A stretch of DNA of 64,000 nucleotides from Pseudonocardia thermophila (GTDB lineage: Bacteria > Actinomycetota > Actinomycetes > Mycobacteriales > Pseudonocardiaceae), in the NCBI RefSeq assembly GCF_900142365.1, contig NZ_FRAP01000009.1:62001-126000 (forward strand), written 5' to 3'. Below the pieces are notes generated by a model, which was given only the letters and a program-made list of their open reading frames with translations, ran no database searches and was not told the DNA's origin. Shown here piece after piece: positions 1-9,090 of the stretch. Both the position numbers and the translations under genes were made by a program. Numbering within the stretch: position 1 is the stretch's first letter; each line of letters begins with the position of its first letter.

Positions 1-1
1 C

Positions 2-253
2 GAGTCCCCCGACAACATCGCGATCTCCCCGTACGGCGGGCTGATGGTGTGCGAGGACGGCGCGGGCGGCCAGCACGTCTACGGCGTGGACCGGGCGGGC
101 GAGGTCTACCCCTTCGCGCGCAACCGGCAGGAGGTCGACGACGGCTACGGCGAGTTCGCCGGCGTCACGTTCTCCCCGGACGGCAGCACGCTGTTCGTGA
201 ACGTCTACACGCCGGGCACCACGTTCGCGATCACGGGCCCGTGGACCGGGTAG
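2..253 (+). CDS. PhoX/DUF839-family phosphatase, C-terminal part (5' end outside window)
   Basis: The reading frame is open from the first bases of the window and ends at TAG 251-253, so only the last 83 residues are present. The visible stretch begins ESPDNIAISPYGGLMVCEDG and later has GEFAGVTFSPDGSTLFVN, which is typical of the beta-propeller C-terminus of DUF839/PhoX-type alkaline phosphatases. These are usually Tat-exported, calcium/iron-dependent phosphomonoesterases. The N-terminal half and signal peptide are not in the window, so substrate and export cannot be judged. The gene converges on the DNA ligase gene, with a hairpin repeat between them. Confidence 0.75.
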   Translation, partial: ESPDNIAISPYGGLMVCEDGAGGQHVYGVDRAGEVYPFARNRQEVDDGYGEFAGVTFSPDGSTLFVNVYTPGTTFAITGPWTG

Positions 254-281
254 CGGCAGGTCACCCGGAAAGCCCAGCCCG

Positions 282-343
282 CATCTCCACGAACGGCACT
301 TCCGTGCGCAGCATTCCTCACGAAAGCGGCGTTCGTGGAGATG
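282..343. repeat. Hairpin repeat, family 1 (copy A, diverged)
   Basis: An imperfect palindrome whose outer 14 bp (282-295 with 330-343) pair perfectly, followed by a mismatched inner stem. The left arm contains CGAACGGCACT, also found in the perfect hairpin at 20911-20965 and close to the one at 23127-23173. Here it lies between the ends of two convergent genes, so a bidirectional terminator role is possible, though no T-tract follows. Confidence 0.6.
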
Positions 344-358
344 GGAGCCCGAGCACGA

Positions 359-1336
359 TCAGGGCACCGTCACCTCGTCCGGCTCCTTGTCCGGCCGCAG
401 CCCCCGCCAGGCCGCGTGCCGCAGCCGCCCGTCGTGGGTCCAGTTGCGGAACTCCACCTCCCCCACCGTCACCGGCTGCACCCATACCGCGCCGCGGGCG
501 AACTCGCGCGGGATGCGCTCCACCGCGGGCGCGGGGATCCGTAGCGGGGCGAGCAGAGCGGCCAGCTCGTCGAGCATGCGGTCGGTGAACCCGGTGCCGA
601 CGTCGCCGAGGTAGCGCAGCCCGTCCGGGCCGTTGCCGGCGAGCAGCAGTGCGCCGATCCCGTTCGCCCTCCGCCCCTTCCCCGGCCGCCACCCGACGAC
701 CACGACCTCGTGGGTCTGCACCAACGCGGTCTTGACCCACGCCGGCGAGCGGCGGCCCGGCTCGTAGCGGGACGCGGTCCGCTTCGCGACGACGCCCTCC
801 AGGCCGTGCCTGCGCGCCACCTCCAGCACCTGGTCTGCGGGTAGCCCCTCCACGTTCGGCGGCACCACGACCCGTCCGGGCGCGGCCGGCCCCAGCTCCG
901 CCAGGGCGGCACGGCGCTCCGCGTAGGGTGCGCCGGTGATCCGCTCGCCGTCGAGGACGAGCAGGTCGAACGGGTAGTAGAGCACCGGCAGCTGCGCGAG
1001 CAGGTCCGGTGTCGGCGGGCGCATGTGCATGCGGTGCTGCAGGAGCCCGAAGTCCGGCCGCCCACCCGCGTCGAGGACCACCAGCTCCCCGTCCAGCACG
1101 AGCACCCGGCCCTCGACCAGCTCGGGCAGCACAGCCAGCTCCGGGTAACCGCCACTGATGTCGTTGCCGTTGCGGCTGTGCGCCCGCCACCGCTCCCCCG
1201 CGACGGCGACCACGGCGCGGATCCCGTCCCACTTGAACTCGAACGTCCACCCGGGCCCCTGCGGCGGGCGCTTCGCCGCGGTCGCGAGCATCGGCGGGAT
1301 GTATCCGGGCAGGTCGCCGGCCTCCCTGCGCTCCAT
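359..1336 (-). CDS. ATP-dependent DNA ligase (LigC/LigD-ligase-domain type)
   Basis: Encodes 325 residues. The adenylation motif EFKWDGIR places the catalytic lysine at residue 35. EGVVAK (180-185) and a later WVKT motif complete the nucleotidyltransferase domain, and the C-terminal third fits an OB-fold. The size and lack of polymerase or nuclease domains match stand-alone LigC-like ligases of actinobacteria, which act with Ku/LigD or in excision repair, rather than full LigD. I chose ATG 1336 because MERREAGDLPGYIPPMLAT is a family-typical N-terminus; the longer upstream frame lies antisense to the SARP gene. No ku or polymerase gene is adjacent, so the repair pathway is inferred. Confidence 0.88.
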   Translation of the reverse strand: MERREAGDLPGYIPPMLATAAKRPPQGPGWTFEFKWDGIRAVVAVAGERWRAHSRNGNDISGGYPELAVLPELVEGRVLVLDGELVVLDAGGRPDFGLLQHRMHMRPPTPDLLAQLPVLYYPFDLLVLDGERITGAPYAERRAALAELGPAAPGRVVVPPNVEGLPADQVLEVARRHGLEGVVAKRTASRYEPGRRSPAWVKTALVQTHEVVVVGWRPGKGRRANGIGALLLAGNGPDGLRYLGDVGTGFTDRMLDELAALLAPLRIPAPAVERIPREFARGAVWVQPVTVGEVEFRNWTHDGRLRHAAWRGLRPDKEPDEVTVP

Positions 1337-1424
1337 CGCCGCACCATACCGACCGGCGGTGGGCGGGTCTCGTGCCGCCGTTCGGCCCCTGGCCACCGTC
1401 GCCGTGCGCGAGGACGCTGGCCGG

Positions 1425-4400
1425 ATGGGCGAGGTGTCACTTCGGCTGATCGGCCCGCCGTTCGGCACCGCGGCCGGTCCCGGCGGCGCCCTCGGCAGCC
1501 GCAAGGCTCGGCGCCTGTTGCTGCTGCTGGCCGCGGAGCGGGGCCGGACGGTGGGGGTCCCGCGCATCGTCGAGGTGCTCTGGGGCGACACCCCGCCGCG
1601 CCGCCCGGCCGAGAACGTCGCCACCCTGGTGAGCAGGCTGCGCGCCGCGCTCGGAGCTGATGTGGTCCTCGGGGACCGGACCGGGTACCGGCTCGGCGAC
1701 GTCGAGACCGATCTCGGGACTGCGGCACGGCTCGTCGCCACCGCCCGGATCGGGCTGCCGGCCGCGCCGGGCCCGGCCGCGGTCGCCGCCGAACGGGCGA
1801 TCGCGCTGTTGGAGGCCGGTGAGGTCCTCCCCGGGGAGCCGGACAGCGACTGGGTCGCCGCGGTGCGGGCCGAAGCGGCGGCGCTGCTGCGCACCGCGCG
1901 CCACACGGCCGCGGCCGCGGCCCTCGCCACCGGGGACTCGGACGCCGCGATCGCCGCCGCCGAGGCAGCTGTGCGCGCCGACCGGCTGGACGAGCCGGCC
2001 TGCCGGCTGCTCATGTCGGCCCACCTCGCCGCGGGTGCCCCGGGTGCCGCGCTGGCCGCGTACACGCGGTTGCGGGAGGTGCTCGCCACCGAGCTGGGGA
2101 CCGATCCCGATCCGCGCACGCAGGCGGTGCACCTGGCGGTGCTGCGCGGGCAACCGGTGAGCGAGCCGGCCGCGCCCGCGGCCGGCCCCCGCCGCAGCGG
2201 CGTGGTCGGGCGCGCCGCCGAGCTCGCCGCGCTGGACCGGGCCTGGTCCGACGCCGCCACCGGTCGTCCGAGCCTGATCCTGGTGTGCGGCGAAGCAGGC
2301 ATCGGCAAGACCCGTCTGCTCGAGGAGCTCACCGAGCGGGTGACCACGGACGGCGGGCTGGTCGCGGGTGCGCGGTGCTACACCGCGGAGCGCTCCCTGT
2401 TCCTGCAGCCCGTGGTCGACGCCCTCGGTCCACCGCTGGCCGCACTGCCCCCGGCGGACCTGCGCGACCTGGCCGGGCCGTACGCCACCGATCTGGCCGA
2501 GCTGATGCCCGTCCTGCAGGACGTCCTGGGACCCGCGACCGGCGGCCGCGACGGTTCGGTCGACGACCTGCGGCGTACGTTCGAGGCCGTGACCCACGCG
2601 GTGCGGGGGTTGTCCCGGCGCCGTCCCCTCCTCCTCACCCTCGACGACCTGCAGCACGCCGGGCTGACGACCGTCGAGCTCGTGCACTACCTGGCGCGGC
2701 GGGCGGATCGGTGCCGGGCCCTCGTCGTCGTCGCGGTGCGCTCCGAGGAGGGCGCCGCGGCGCTGGACATGCTCGGCCCGCGGGGACGGCGGATCGAGCT
2801 GGGGCCGCTCACCGCGGCCGCGGTGGGCGAGCTCGCCGCGGCCGCCGGACACGCTCGGCTGGCCGGGCAGATCCTGCAGCGCACCGGCGGTCACCCGTTG
2901 TTCGTCGTCGAGACGCTGCGCGGCCTGCGCTCCGGCGACACCGCGGTGCCCGCCACCCTGCAGTCGGCCGTCCTCGCCCGGGTGCGCCGCGCCGGACCCG
3001 AGATCGAGGACCTGCTGCGGGCCGGTGCCGTGCTGGGCGCCGCCGTCGACCCGGCCGTCGTCGCCGCCGTGCTCGGCCTGCCCGAGCACACCGCGCTGAA
3101 GCGGTGCGAGCAGGCGGTGCAGGCGCGGCTGCTCGTCGTGTCCGGCCGCAGCTACGAGTTCGTGAACGACCTGGTCCAGGAGGTGCTCTACGCGACGACG
3201 GCCGAGCCCGTGCGCGTCGCCCACCACCGGCGAGCGGCCGACCTGCTCACGAACTCACCGGAAGCCGTCGCCGCGCACGCCGCGGCCGTCGGTGACCGGC
3301 CACGCGCAGCGCGGGCCCTGCTGACGGCCGGTGAGCGCGCGCTGCTGCGCTACGCCCTGCCCGACGCCGACGCCCTCCTCGGCAGCGCGCTCGACCAGGC
3401 CCGCCTCGCTGACTCGGCCGAGCTGGTGGCCCGTGCGCACCTGCTGCGCGGGCGGGCCCGCGAGGCGGCGGGCCGGTTCGCCGACGCCGCCGCCGACCAC
3501 CGCGCCGCCCTCGCCACGGTCCGCGGCATCGGCGACGAACGAACCCAGATGCACGCGCTGCGGGCGCTCGGCGGCCATCCGTTGCTCGCCGGCGGCGCGG
3601 CGATGAGCGAGTGCGTCGCGCACCTCGCCGAGGGGCTCGCGATCGCCGTGCGGCTCGGCGACCGGGCCGTCGAGGCGGGTCTGCGGGGGTGGCTGGCCGT
3701 GCTGGCGACCAACGACCTGCGGTTCGGCGACGCGCTGGAGCAGGGGCGGCGGGCGGTCCGCGCGGCCCGCGCCGCCGCGTCCGACGACGCGCTCGCCGCG
3801 GCGCTGGACGGGCTGAAGAACGCGCACGCCTACGTCGGCGACATGACCGAGCTCCGCGCCGTGCTGGCCGAGCTCGTGCCGCTGCTGCGGCGCACCCGGA
3901 ACTTCGAGCTGCTGCAGTGGGCGGTGTTCGAGTCGGCGTTCCCGGCGATCGCCGCGGCCGATTGGTCGGCCGCGCTGGCCTGCGTCGACGAGGCGCTGGA
4001 GATCAACCGGCGCAGCCGCAACCCGGTGACCGCGTCCTGGTTCGTCGCTCACCTCGGCTGGATCGCCCGGCTGCGAGGCCGGCTCGACGAGGCCGAGGAG
4101 CACGGGCGCCGGGCGGCCCGCCTCGCCGAGCAGACGGCCCATCCCTGGTACATCGCCGACGCCGACGCGCTGCTGGGCGCCACGCTGGCCGAGCGGGGCG
4201 AGACCGCCGAGGCGGTGCGCGTCCTCCGGGCAGCGCGGGAGCGGGCGAGCCGGCACGGCGCCAGCGCGTACCTGCTGCGCTGCCTCGGCCCACTCGCCGC
4301 CCTGACACCGCAGGACCACGCGGTGCTCGCCGATGCGGACGCCCTCGTCGCCCGGATCGGCGAGCACGCGTGGTTCGTCGGCCTCGACGCCTACTGCGGG

Positions 4401-4646
4401 GTGGCGCGGGGGTGGCTCGCCGCCGGTGATCCGGACCGGGCCCGCACCGTGCTGGCGCCGCTGCTCGCGGCGGCCCGGCGCCGGGACTGGCGTCCCGTGG
4501 TCGCGCACGCCGGCCTGGTCGCCGCCGAGGCCGCGCTGGTGTGCGGAGCCGATCCCGCCGGTCTGCTGGCAGAGTGCGCCCGGCTGGGCGCGATCCACGG
4601 CATGCCCGGCGTCGTCGCCCGGGCCGAGGACCTGGCCGCGGCCTGA
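1425..4646 (+). CDS. SARP-type (BTAD) transcriptional regulator with AAA ATPase domain
   Basis: Encodes 1073 residues. Residues about 1-95 form the OmpR-like winged helix (SRKARRLLLLLAAERGRTV) and about 100-240 the BTAD helical domain, ending in the usual TELGTDPDPRTQ. A STAND/AAA ATPase follows, with Walker A GEAGIGKT near residue 289 and Walker B LLLTLDDLQ. The C-terminal half is an alpha-helical TPR-like region rich in Ala and Arg. This is the AfsR/large-SARP layout; no C-terminal LuxR helix-turn-helix is seen. Such proteins activate nearby secondary-metabolism or catabolic genes, but no biosynthetic cluster is next to it, so the target is unknown. ATG 1425 gives the typical MGEVSLRLIGPP start. 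Confidence 0.85.
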   Translation: MGEVSLRLIGPPFGTAAGPGGALGSRKARRLLLLLAAERGRTVGVPRIVEVLWGDTPPRRPAENVATLVSRLRAALGADVVLGDRTGYRLGDVETDLGTAARLVATARIGLPAAPGPAAVAAERAIALLEAGEVLPGEPDSDWVAAVRAEAAALLRTARHTAAAAALATGDSDAAIAAAEAAVRADRLDEPACRLLMSAHLAAGAPGAALAAYTRLREVLATELGTDPDPRTQAVHLAVLRGQPVSEPAAPAAGPRRSGVVGRAAELAALDRAWSDAATGRPSLILVCGEAGIGKTRLLEELTERVTTDGGLVAGARCYTAERSLFLQPVVDALGPPLAALPPADLRDLAGPYATDLAELMPVLQDVLGPATGGRDGSVDDLRRTFEAVTHAVRGLSRRRPLLLTLDDLQHAGLTTVELVHYLARRADRCRALVVVAVRSEEGAAALDMLGPRGRRIELGPLTAAAVGELAAAAGHARLAGQILQRTGGHPLFVVETLRGLRSGDTAVPATLQSAVLARVRRAGPEIEDLLRAGAVLGAAVDPAVVAAVLGLPEHTALKRCEQAVQARLLVVSGRSYEFVNDLVQEVLYATTAEPVRVAHHRRAADLLTNSPEAVAAHAAAVGDRPRAARALLTAGERALLRYALPDADALLGSALDQARLADSAELVARAHLLRGRAREAAGRFADAAADHRAALATVRGIGDERTQMHALRALGGHPLLAGGAAMSECVAHLAEGLAIAVRLGDRAVEAGLRGWLAVLATNDLRFGDALEQGRRAVRAARAAASDDALAAALDGLKNAHAYVGDMTELRAVLAELVPLLRRTRNFELLQWAVFESAFPAIAAADWSAALACVDEALEINRRSRNPVTASWFVAHLGWIARLRGRLDEAEEHGRRAARLAEQTAHPWYIADADALLGATLAERGETAEAVRVLRAARERASRHGASAYLLRCLGPLAALTPQDHAVLADADALVARIGEHAWFVGLDAYCGVARGWLAAGDPDRARTVLAPLLAAARRRDWRPVVAHAGLVAAEAALVCGADPAGLLAECARLGAIHGMPGVVARAEDLAAA

Positions 4647-4662
4647 TCGTCCACCGTTGGCG

Positions 4663-6729
4663 TCACAGCAGCTCGGCGATCAGCTCCGCCGCGCGCCGGG
4701 CACCGTCGGTGGGGACGGGCAGGTAGTCCGGGGTCCGCGCGAGCTCGGCGGTGATCGCGTCCGCGAGCCGGTCCGGGGTCGCGTCCGGGTAGCGGACGCA
4801 GCGACCCGCGCGATGGCGCTGCAGCCGGTGGCGGACGTGGATCTGCTGTTCGAAGTGGTTGCCGAGGGGAACGTAGACGAACGGGCGACCGGCCGCCGTC
4901 AGCTCCATGGTGGTGGCCAGCCCACCCTGCACGACGGCGACGTCGCAGGCCGCGAGGTGGCGGTGCAGGTCGGGCACGAAGCCGCGGACCTCGACGCCAG
5001 GGGGCGCACCGATCGCCGCGGGATCGGTGCGCGGCCCGGTCACGACGATCATGCGGAGCCCGGGGACGGCACGGCGGATCTGCGGGTGCGCCGCGGCGAC
5101 CCGGCGCAGCAGGTGCGCGCCCACGCCCGATCCACCCGCGGTGACCAGACAGATCTGCTCGTCGGCCCGGTAGCCCAGCTCGGCCCGCAGCTCCTCCCGG
5201 TCGGCGGGGGGGGACGAACCCGGTGACGTAGCCGCTGAACGCGTAGTGCTCGCGGGTCCACTCCCGGATCGACGGCATCCCGGGCCGAACGGGGCGTCGA
5301 GCACGTCGACGGGTTCACCGATGAACACCGCGCGGTCGCGGACGTGCGGCAGCCGGGCCACGTGGTCGAGCGTGCGCGCGTTGAGATCGGCCGTCAGCAG
5401 GGCCTCGCGGTCACCACCGGCCGGCATCGGGAGCCAGCCGACGAAGTCGGTGAGCCAGGCGTAGGCGCTGCGCTTCCGATCGGGGTTCTCGTGCCAGAAG
5501 TGGTCCACCTCCCAGCCCTCGTCCGCGACGACCAGGTCGTAGCCCTCGTCGAGGACGTCGTCGAAGACGTGGAAGTTGGCGACGAGGACGGCGTCCATGC
5601 GGCGCAGGGCCTCGAAGACCCGCACGTCGTGCTCCCCCGCCTCGGCCTCGATGTGCACGCTCTCCGCGGCGAGGTGCCGGCTGGCCGGGTGCACCCGCTC
5701 CCCGGCCGCCGCGACGACCGCGTCGACCGGTGGCTGGGCGAGCCAGTCGATCGTCAGTCCGGGATGCAGCGCCCGCAGTTCGCGGGCGATGGCGAGGTCG
5801 CGGCGGGTGTGCCCGAGCCCGATGGGTGAGCTGACCATGAGCGCCCGCGGTCCCCGCCACCGCCGGCGCGGCGGCGGGGCAGGTGCGAACCGGGACGCGA
5901 AGGCGTGCAGTGCACGGTTGACCACGACCGGGCGGGTCGCCATCGCCAGGTGCCCGGCGTCGGGCAGCTCCAGCAGATCGGCACCGAGCAGGTCGGCCAG
6001 CGCGCGGCCGCGTTCCGGCGGGATGCACCGGTCGTCCCGCGAGTTGATCACCAACGCCGGGCAGGTGACGGCGGCGACGACGGCGTGGACCTCCTCCACC
6101 GAGGCGGCCGGGCCGCCGGCGAGCTGAGTGGCGATCAGCACCTCGGGCGTGGTCTGCAGGCCCCAGGCGACGCAGTCCTCCACCACCTTGTGCATGTGCG
6201 GCTCGGTGACCAGCTCCGCGAAGAAGAACTCCAGGAACCCGCGGTAGTCGCGGCGCCAGTAGTGGTGGTTGTCCTTCGCCCAGCCCTCGTCGGTGTCCAG
6301 CGGCTCGGTGCGCGAGTGGACGGCCCGGGCGGGCAGCTCCGGTGCGAGCGCCTTCACGTTCGGGTCGAGCAGGACGACGCCGAGCACCCGGTCCGGGTGC
6401 CGGCCCGCGGCCATCAGCGCGCGGAACGCGGCTGTGCAGTGCCCGACCAGCACCGCTCGCTGCGTGCCGGTCGCATCGAGCACGTCGATCAGATCGCCGA
6501 CCAGCGCGTCGACGGTGTGCTCGGCGGGGTCAGCGCTGCGCCGCGACCGGCCGTTGCCCAGCGGGTCGGCGGTGATCACGCGGTGGTGCCGGGCGAGGTA
6601 GGGCACCTGGGCCTTCCACATCCCTGAGTGGATCACCGCCCAGGGCGCGGTGAGGAACACCGCGGGCGTGCCGCTGCCGTGCACGGCCCAGGCGATCCCG
6701 CGGCTCGTGGTGCCGTGCGTCTGCCGCAT
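4663..6729 (-). CDS. Alpha/beta-hydrolase fused to a MurG/UGT-like glycosyltransferase (contains two compensating frameshifts)
   Basis: About 688 codons. Residues about 1-280 are an alpha/beta hydrolase with LVGHCTAAF at the nucleophile elbow (Cys98 in place of the usual Ser), then NSRDDRC and PDAGHLA for the acid and histidine. From about residue 300 (MVSSPIGLGHTRRDLAIA) a GT-B glycosyltransferase follows, with the donor-side motif VVQGGLATTMELTAAGRPFVYVP. Between about 5279 and 5206 the protein-like signal moves to another frame (MPSIREWTREHYAFSGYVTG) and then returns. One base seems missing near 5279 and one extra in the 8-G run 5206-5213. ATG 6729 follows a good GGAGG. A glycolipid or glycosylated natural product as substrate is only a guess. 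Confidence 0.75.
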   Translation of the reverse strand: MRQTHGTTSRGIAWAVHGSGTPAVFLTAPWAVIHSGMWKAQVPYLARHHRVITADPLGNGRSRRSADPAEHTVDALVGDLIDVLDATGTQRAVLVGHCTAAFRALMAAGRHPDRVLGVVLLDPNVKALAPELPARAVHSRTEPLDTDEGWAKDNHHYWRRDYRGFLEFFFAELVTEPHMHKVVEDCVAWGLQTTPEVLIATQLAGGPAASVEEVHAVVAAVTCPALVINSRDDRCIPPERGRALADLLGADLLELPDAGHLAMATRPVVVNRALHAFASRFAPAPPPRRRWRGPRALMVSSPIGLGHTRRDLAIARELRALHPGLTIDWLAQPPVDAVVAAAGERVHPASRHLAAESVHIEAEAGEHDVRVFEALRRMDAVLVANFHVFDDVLDEGYDLVVADEGWEVDHFWHENPDRKRSAYAWLTDFVGWLPMPAGGDREALLTADLNARTLDHVARLPHVRDRAVFIGEPVDVLDAPFGPGCRRSGSGPASTTRSAATSPGSSPPADREELRAELGYRADEQICLVTAGGSGVGAHLLRRVAAAHPQIRRAVPGLRMIVVTGPRTDPAAIGAPPGVEVRGFVPDLHRHLAACDVAVVQGGLATTMELTAAGRPFVYVPLGNHFEQQIHVRHRLQRHRAGRCVRYPDATPDRLADAITAELARTPDYLPVPTDGARRAAELIAELL

Positions 6730-6730
6730 C

Positions 6731-6762
6731 CGGTCCTCCTGCACGACGGTCCTCCTGCACGA
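6731..6762. repeat. Perfect 16-bp tandem duplication carrying the ribosome binding site
   Basis: Bases 6731-6746 are repeated exactly at 6747-6762. On the minus strand each unit contains GGAGGACCG, so the hydrolase-glycosyltransferase gene has two Shine-Dalgarno sequences in series, the nearer one directly before ATG 6729. Confidence 0.85.
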
Positions 6763-6858
6763 CGACAGCGTCGAGCGCCCCATTGCAGTCGCGTTGCAAC
6801 GGCGGCGCAACGGCCGGACGGACCCTGCGCCGACCAGCACACGACCCGGGAGGAACCG

Positions 6859-7914
6859 ATGGCCGTCGACACCGACAAACTCATGGACTTCATCGACCGG
6901 TTCGCCGCCGACCTCGGCGCCACGATGGCGGCGGGCAACGTCGTCGTCGGGCACCGACTGGGGCTGTACCGGGCGCTGGCGCAGGGCCCGGCGACGGCGG
7001 CCGAGCTCGCCGAACGCACCGGGTGCGACCAGCGCTACCTCACCGAGTGGCTGCGCGGCCAGGCCGCGGGCGGCTACGTCGGCCACGACGCTGCGACGGA
7101 CACGTTCTCGCTCTCGGAGGAGCAGGCGTTCGCGCTGGCGAACCCCGACGGTCCCGTCTACCTCCCGGGCGCGTTCGTGCTGGCCCTGGGCACCCTGAAG
7201 GCCGAGGAACAGATCACCGACGCGTTCCGCACCGGGGCGGGAGTGGGCTGGCACACCCACGACGACGACGTGTTCTCCGGCTGCGAGCTGTTCTTCCGAC
7301 CCGGCTACGTCGCGAACCTCGTCGACAGCTGGATCCCCGCGCTCGACGGCGTGACCGCCAAGCTGACGGCCGGCGCCCGGGTCGCCGACATCGGATGCGG
7401 GCTGGGCGCCTCCAGCGTGCTCATGGCCACCGCCTTCCCGGCGTCGCGCATCGCGGGCTCGGACTACCACGCCGGGTCGATCGAGTTGGCGCGCAAACGG
7501 GCCGCCGACGCCGGGGTGAGCACCCGCGTGACCTTCGAGGTCGCCTCGGCCCAGACGTTCGGCGGAACCGGCTACGACCTGGTGACCTCGTTCGACTGCC
7601 TGCACGACATGGGCGACCCGGTCGGCGCGGCCCGGCACGTGCGAGAGGCGCTCGCCCCCGACGGCACGTGGATGATCGTGGAACCGGCCGCGAGCGACTC
7701 GGTCGCCGAGAACCTCAACCCGGTCGGGCGGGTCTACTACTCGTTCTCCAGCTTCCTGTGCGTGCCGAACGCGCTCTCGCAGCCCGGCGGCTACGCGCTG
7801 GGAGCGCAGGCGGGCGAGACCGCCATCCGCCAGGTCTGCACCGAGGCCGGGTTCACCCGCTTCCGCCGCGTCGCCGAGACGCCGTTCAACCTGGTGTTCG
7901 AGGCCAGGCCCTGA
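6859..7914 (+). CDS. Class I SAM-dependent methyltransferase, Rv2258c-like, with N-terminal winged helix
   Basis: Encodes 351 residues. The N-terminal 90 residues look like a winged-helix dimerisation domain (GLYRALAQGPATAAELAERTG, TEWLRGQAAGGY). Then comes a Rossmann methyltransferase with motif I VADIGCGLGASS and a conserved SFDCLHDMGDP before the methylene-acceptor region. This is the layout of Rv2258c and related small-molecule O-/N-methyltransferases. ATG 6859 is preceded by GGGAGGAA at proper spacing. It is transcribed divergently from the hydrolase-glycosyltransferase fusion across about 130 bases, so the two may share control and modify the same compound (inference). Substrate unknown. 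Confidence 0.82.
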   Translation: MAVDTDKLMDFIDRFAADLGATMAAGNVVVGHRLGLYRALAQGPATAAELAERTGCDQRYLTEWLRGQAAGGYVGHDAATDTFSLSEEQAFALANPDGPVYLPGAFVLALGTLKAEEQITDAFRTGAGVGWHTHDDDVFSGCELFFRPGYVANLVDSWIPALDGVTAKLTAGARVADIGCGLGASSVLMATAFPASRIAGSDYHAGSIELARKRAADAGVSTRVTFEVASAQTFGGTGYDLVTSFDCLHDMGDPVGAARHVREALAPDGTWMIVEPAASDSVAENLNPVGRVYYSFSSFLCVPNALSQPGGYALGAQAGETAIRQVCTEAGFTRFRRVAETPFNLVFEARP

Positions 7915-7965
7915 GCCAGGCGTCAGTGCGCGCGGGGACCGGCTCGGGGTCCGATCCCGCTCGGA

Positions 7966-9090
7966 TCACCCGGTGCGCGCCGGCAGCACCGTCCCCGCGA
8001 CCGCGCCGAGATCGACCACCGATCCGTCCGGTCCCGGCGCCGTCGCGGAGATGACGACCTCGTCGCCGTCCTCGAGGAACGTGCGGGTGCTGCCGTCGGG
8101 GAGGGTGATCGGCTCCTTGCCGCCCCACGACAGCTCCAGCAGGCAACCGCGCTGCTCCCGCTCGGGGCCGGAGACGGTGCCGGAGCCGTAGACGTCACCG
8201 GTGCGGCTCGGGGCCCCGTTGACGGTCATGTGGGCGAGCTGCTGGGCCCCGGTCCAGTAGTTCTCCCGCACCGGCGGGCGGCTGATCACGTGCCCGTTGA
8301 GGCGCACCTCCATCGTGATGTCGAGGCCCCACGGCTCGGCGTCGCTCAGGTAATCGGCGGGTTCGGGATCACGGGCGGGCGGGTCGACGCGGGCCGCCGA
8401 GAGGTCGGCCAGCGGCACCACCCACGGCGAGACTGACGTCGCGAACGACTTGCCGAGGAACGGGCCGAGCGGGACGGTCTCGAACGCCTGCAGGTCGCGC
8501 GCGGACCAGTCGTTGAGCAGGAACACCCCGAACACGCGCTCGGCGAACTCCGTGACCGGCACGCGGCTGCCCAGCGGCGACCCGACGCCGACGACGAACC
8601 CGAGCTCGGCCTCGATGTCCAACCGTCGCGACGGCCCGTAGACCGGCCCGGCCGAGCTGCGGCGCATCCCGCACGGCCGCACGATCGGGGTGCCGGACAC
8701 GACGATCGAGCCCGCCCGGCCGTGGTAGCCGATCGGGATGTGCTTCCAGTTGGTCGGCAGCGGGTCCTGCCCGGGGCGGAAGATCTCGCCGGCGTTGCGG
8801 GCGTGGTGCTCGTTGGAGAAGAAGTCGACGTAGTCGGCGACCTCGATCGGCAGGTGCAGGGTGGCGTCGGCGAGTGCGACGCGGTGCTCGGCCCGGTCCA
8901 GCGCGTCGTGGGCGGCCTCGCGCACCGCGGCCCAGGTGTCCGGCCCGGCGGCGAGCAGCGGGTTGAGGACGGGTGCAGAGAGCAGGTCGGCGAACCGCGG
9001 GAGCGCCGCGGCCGCATCGAGCACCTCTTCACCGGCCCGCACCCCGATGCGCCTGCGGCCGTCGGCGAGGGAGAACACCCCGAACGTCAT
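7966..9090 (-). CDS. fahA: Fumarylacetoacetase
   Basis: Encodes 374 residues and hydrolyses fumarylacetoacetate to fumarate and acetoacetate, the last step of tyrosine/homogentisate degradation. The sequence has the N-terminal FAH domain, then SNEHHARNAGEIFRPG, GYHGRAGSIVVSG, the metal-ligand region DIEAELGFVVG and FLLNDWSARDLQ, all strongly conserved in FahA, and a C-terminal SWGGKEPI. Start ATG 9090 overlaps the hmgA stop as ATGA (9087-9090), so translation is coupled; an in-frame ATG six codons upstream is less likely. Together with hmgA it forms a two-gene catabolic operon; maleylacetoacetate isomerase is not in the window. Confidence 0.95.
   Translation of the reverse strand: MTFGVFSLADGRRRIGVRAGEEVLDAAAALPRFADLLSAPVLNPLLAAGPDTWAAVREAAHDALDRAEHRVALADATLHLPIEVADYVDFFSNEHHARNAGEIFRPGQDPLPTNWKHIPIGYHGRAGSIVVSGTPIVRPCGMRRSSAGPVYGPSRRLDIEAELGFVVGVGSPLGSRVPVTEFAERVFGVFLLNDWSARDLQAFETVPLGPFLGKSFATSVSPWVVPLADLSAARVDPPARDPEPADYLSDAEPWGLDITMEVRLNGHVISRPPVRENYWTGAQQLAHMTVNGAPSRTGDVYGSGTVSGPEREQRGCLLELSWGGKEPITLPDGSTRTFLEDGDEVVISATAPGPDGSVVDLGAVAGTVLPARTG

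Noticed and set aside
359..2347. Long minus-strand frame extending the DNA ligase by over 300 residues at the N-terminus
   Set aside because: The extra part lies antisense to the SARP gene and is Ser/Arg/Ala-biased shadow sequence; the family-typical start is ATG 1336.
1437..3227. Nearly 600-residue minus-strand frame opposite the SARP gene
   Set aside because: High GC keeps antisense frames open; composition is Gly/Gln/Arg-biased with no domain, and the plus strand has clear motifs.
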